Shown in pieces: positions 63,497 through 64,000 of a stretch of 64,000 bases of DNA. The translations under genes and the position numbers were made by a program. Origin of the DNA: Herpomyces periplanetae (lineage: Eukaryota > Ascomycota > Laboulbeniomycetes > Herpomycetales > Herpomycetaceae); the NCBI GenBank assembly GCA_009733715.1, contig WMKJ01000005.1, forward strand, positions 124,001 to 188,000. Reading direction: 5' to 3'. The number at the start of each line of letters is the position of its first letter. Within the stretch, counting starts at the first letter, position 1. The notes below the pieces were generated by a model. The model saw only the letters and a list, made by a program, of their open reading frames with translations, searched no databases and had not been told where the DNA came from.

Positions 63497-64000
63497 TTAA
63501 GAACCCCATTTTATTTTCCAATTAGCAGTATTATGATCCCATGACATGGTAGGTGTAAATGTAAAAACTTTAGCCCAAAGCCTTTGCATGTATCTGCGAG
63601 AAATTGTGTGATTTTTACCATGGGGTGAGCTATTTAAATGCTGAGTGGGCGTAGCGTGAATTCTATTCAGCATTCTTTCCAACTGGTTGTTAATTGCCCG
63701 TTCGGCAGATTCAGCATTAACGTTTAATTGAGTATGTGAATCGAGTTTAACTAGTGGGTTGTATTGGCTTGAACGGTAAGCACTAATAGCATGTTGCCAC
63801 AGACGGGGATCACCAAGATACGCAAGGAAACGATCCCGTTGGGGGATTAAGCTTAATGGGCAAGGGAGCCCGGATGATCTCCGTCGAGGAGCGCCGTGCC
63901 ATGTAAATTCATTCATAGCAAGTCGACGAAGATGGTTCCATTCGTCCAAAGGCAATGGAACCATTAGTCGATCTAACAGAGAAGCAAACCACCGCTGTGC
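63497..64000 (-). CDS. 3' end of a gene continuing beyond the right edge, possibly Gemin2/SIP1-like
   Basis: The - strand frame is open from the window edge to a stop at 63497 (167 residues visible). The edge part reads QRWFASLLDRL then PLPLDEWNHLRRLAMNE. This loosely follows the C-terminal WL.ALLA.L..PL.....LR.LA pattern of Gemin2 (SMN-interacting protein 1, spliceosomal snRNP assembly). The remainder, ending FTFTPTMSWDHNTANWKIKW, is not something I recognise. The stretch without stops and the sensible amino-acid mix make it a real coding 3' end; the family call is weak. Confidence 0.55.
   Translation of the reverse strand, partial: AQRWFASLLDRLMVPLPLDEWNHLRRLAMNEFTWHGAPRRRSSGLPCPLSLIPQRDRFLAYLGDPRLWQHAISAYRSSQYNPLVKLDSHTQLNVNAESAERAINNQLERMLNRIHATPTQHLNSSPHGKNHTISRRYMQRLWAKVFTFTPTMSWDHNTANWKIKWGS

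Noticed and set aside
1-64000. Search for transposons, retroelements, CRISPR, rRNA and snRNA genes
   Set aside because: No reverse transcriptase, transposase, terminal repeats, array spacing or conserved RNA boxes were seen by eye; a profile search could still find weak remnants.

Overview
The window looks like nuclear DNA of an ascomycete fungus. It carries genes typical of that group: a MedA-type developmental regulator, the DASH kinetochore subunit Ask1, an RRN7-type Pol I factor, a DUF300/TMEM184 membrane protein, CSF1, a fungal Myb factor, an OPT oligopeptide transporter and a GPI-anchored wall protein. Introns are mostly 51-200 nt with GTRNGN donors and CTAAC/CTNAC-like branch sites. 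Splitting of conserved genes by very small exons is common. I cannot place the class; Taphrinomycotina or an early-branching Pezizomycotina lineage are both possible. No plasmid, virus, transposon, CRISPR array, rRNA or convincing tRNA was seen.

Layout. 0-5.8 kb: pyrimidine-rich leaders and medA (+). 7.8-9.6 kb: ASK1 (+). 10.3-12.7 kb: carnitine acetyltransferase (+). 12.9-14.9 kb: TMEM184/LAZ1-like protein (-). 16.6-26.4 kb: CSF1, a giant bridge-like lipid transfer protein (+). 26.8-27.7 kb: FHA-domain protein (+). 27.8-33.9 kb: two tandem secreted, repeat-rich paralogues (-), each with a palmitoyl-protein-thioesterase-like fold whose nucleophile is replaced. 34.2-36.2 kb: RRN7 (-). 36.8-37.8 kb: eIF5A (-). 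38.6-39.7 kb: TatD/Scn1-like hydrolase (-). 40.0-40.4 kb: a candidate 43-aa, three-exon gene (-). 44.2-44.9 kb: GPI protein (+). 47.7-48.5 kb: macrodomain protein (+). 49.3-51.4 kb: PEP7/VAC1-like FYVE protein (-), divergent from a METTL16-type RNA methyltransferase at 51.9-53.6 kb (+). 55.8-58.2 kb: OPT transporter (+). 59.1-60.6 kb: Myb factor (-). 63.5-64.0 kb: the 3' end of a gene running off the right edge (-).

Most genes are unrelated housekeeping or regulatory functions, so this is an ordinary chromosomal arm and not an operon-like cluster. The least ordinary part is the pair of secreted thioesterase-like pseudoenzymes: they keep the fold's cysteines but carry Gly at the catalytic Ser position, and are embedded in tandem-repeat and acidic low-complexity sequence. 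Other points of interest are exons of 11, 23 and 33 nt that restore conserved motifs, one GC-AG intron, a cluster of perfect stem-loops upstream of ASK1, and kilobase-scale C/T-rich leaders that mark gene starts and point to a hidden small gene.

All gene models come from reading frames, splice signals and remembered family motifs; no database search or alignment program was run.
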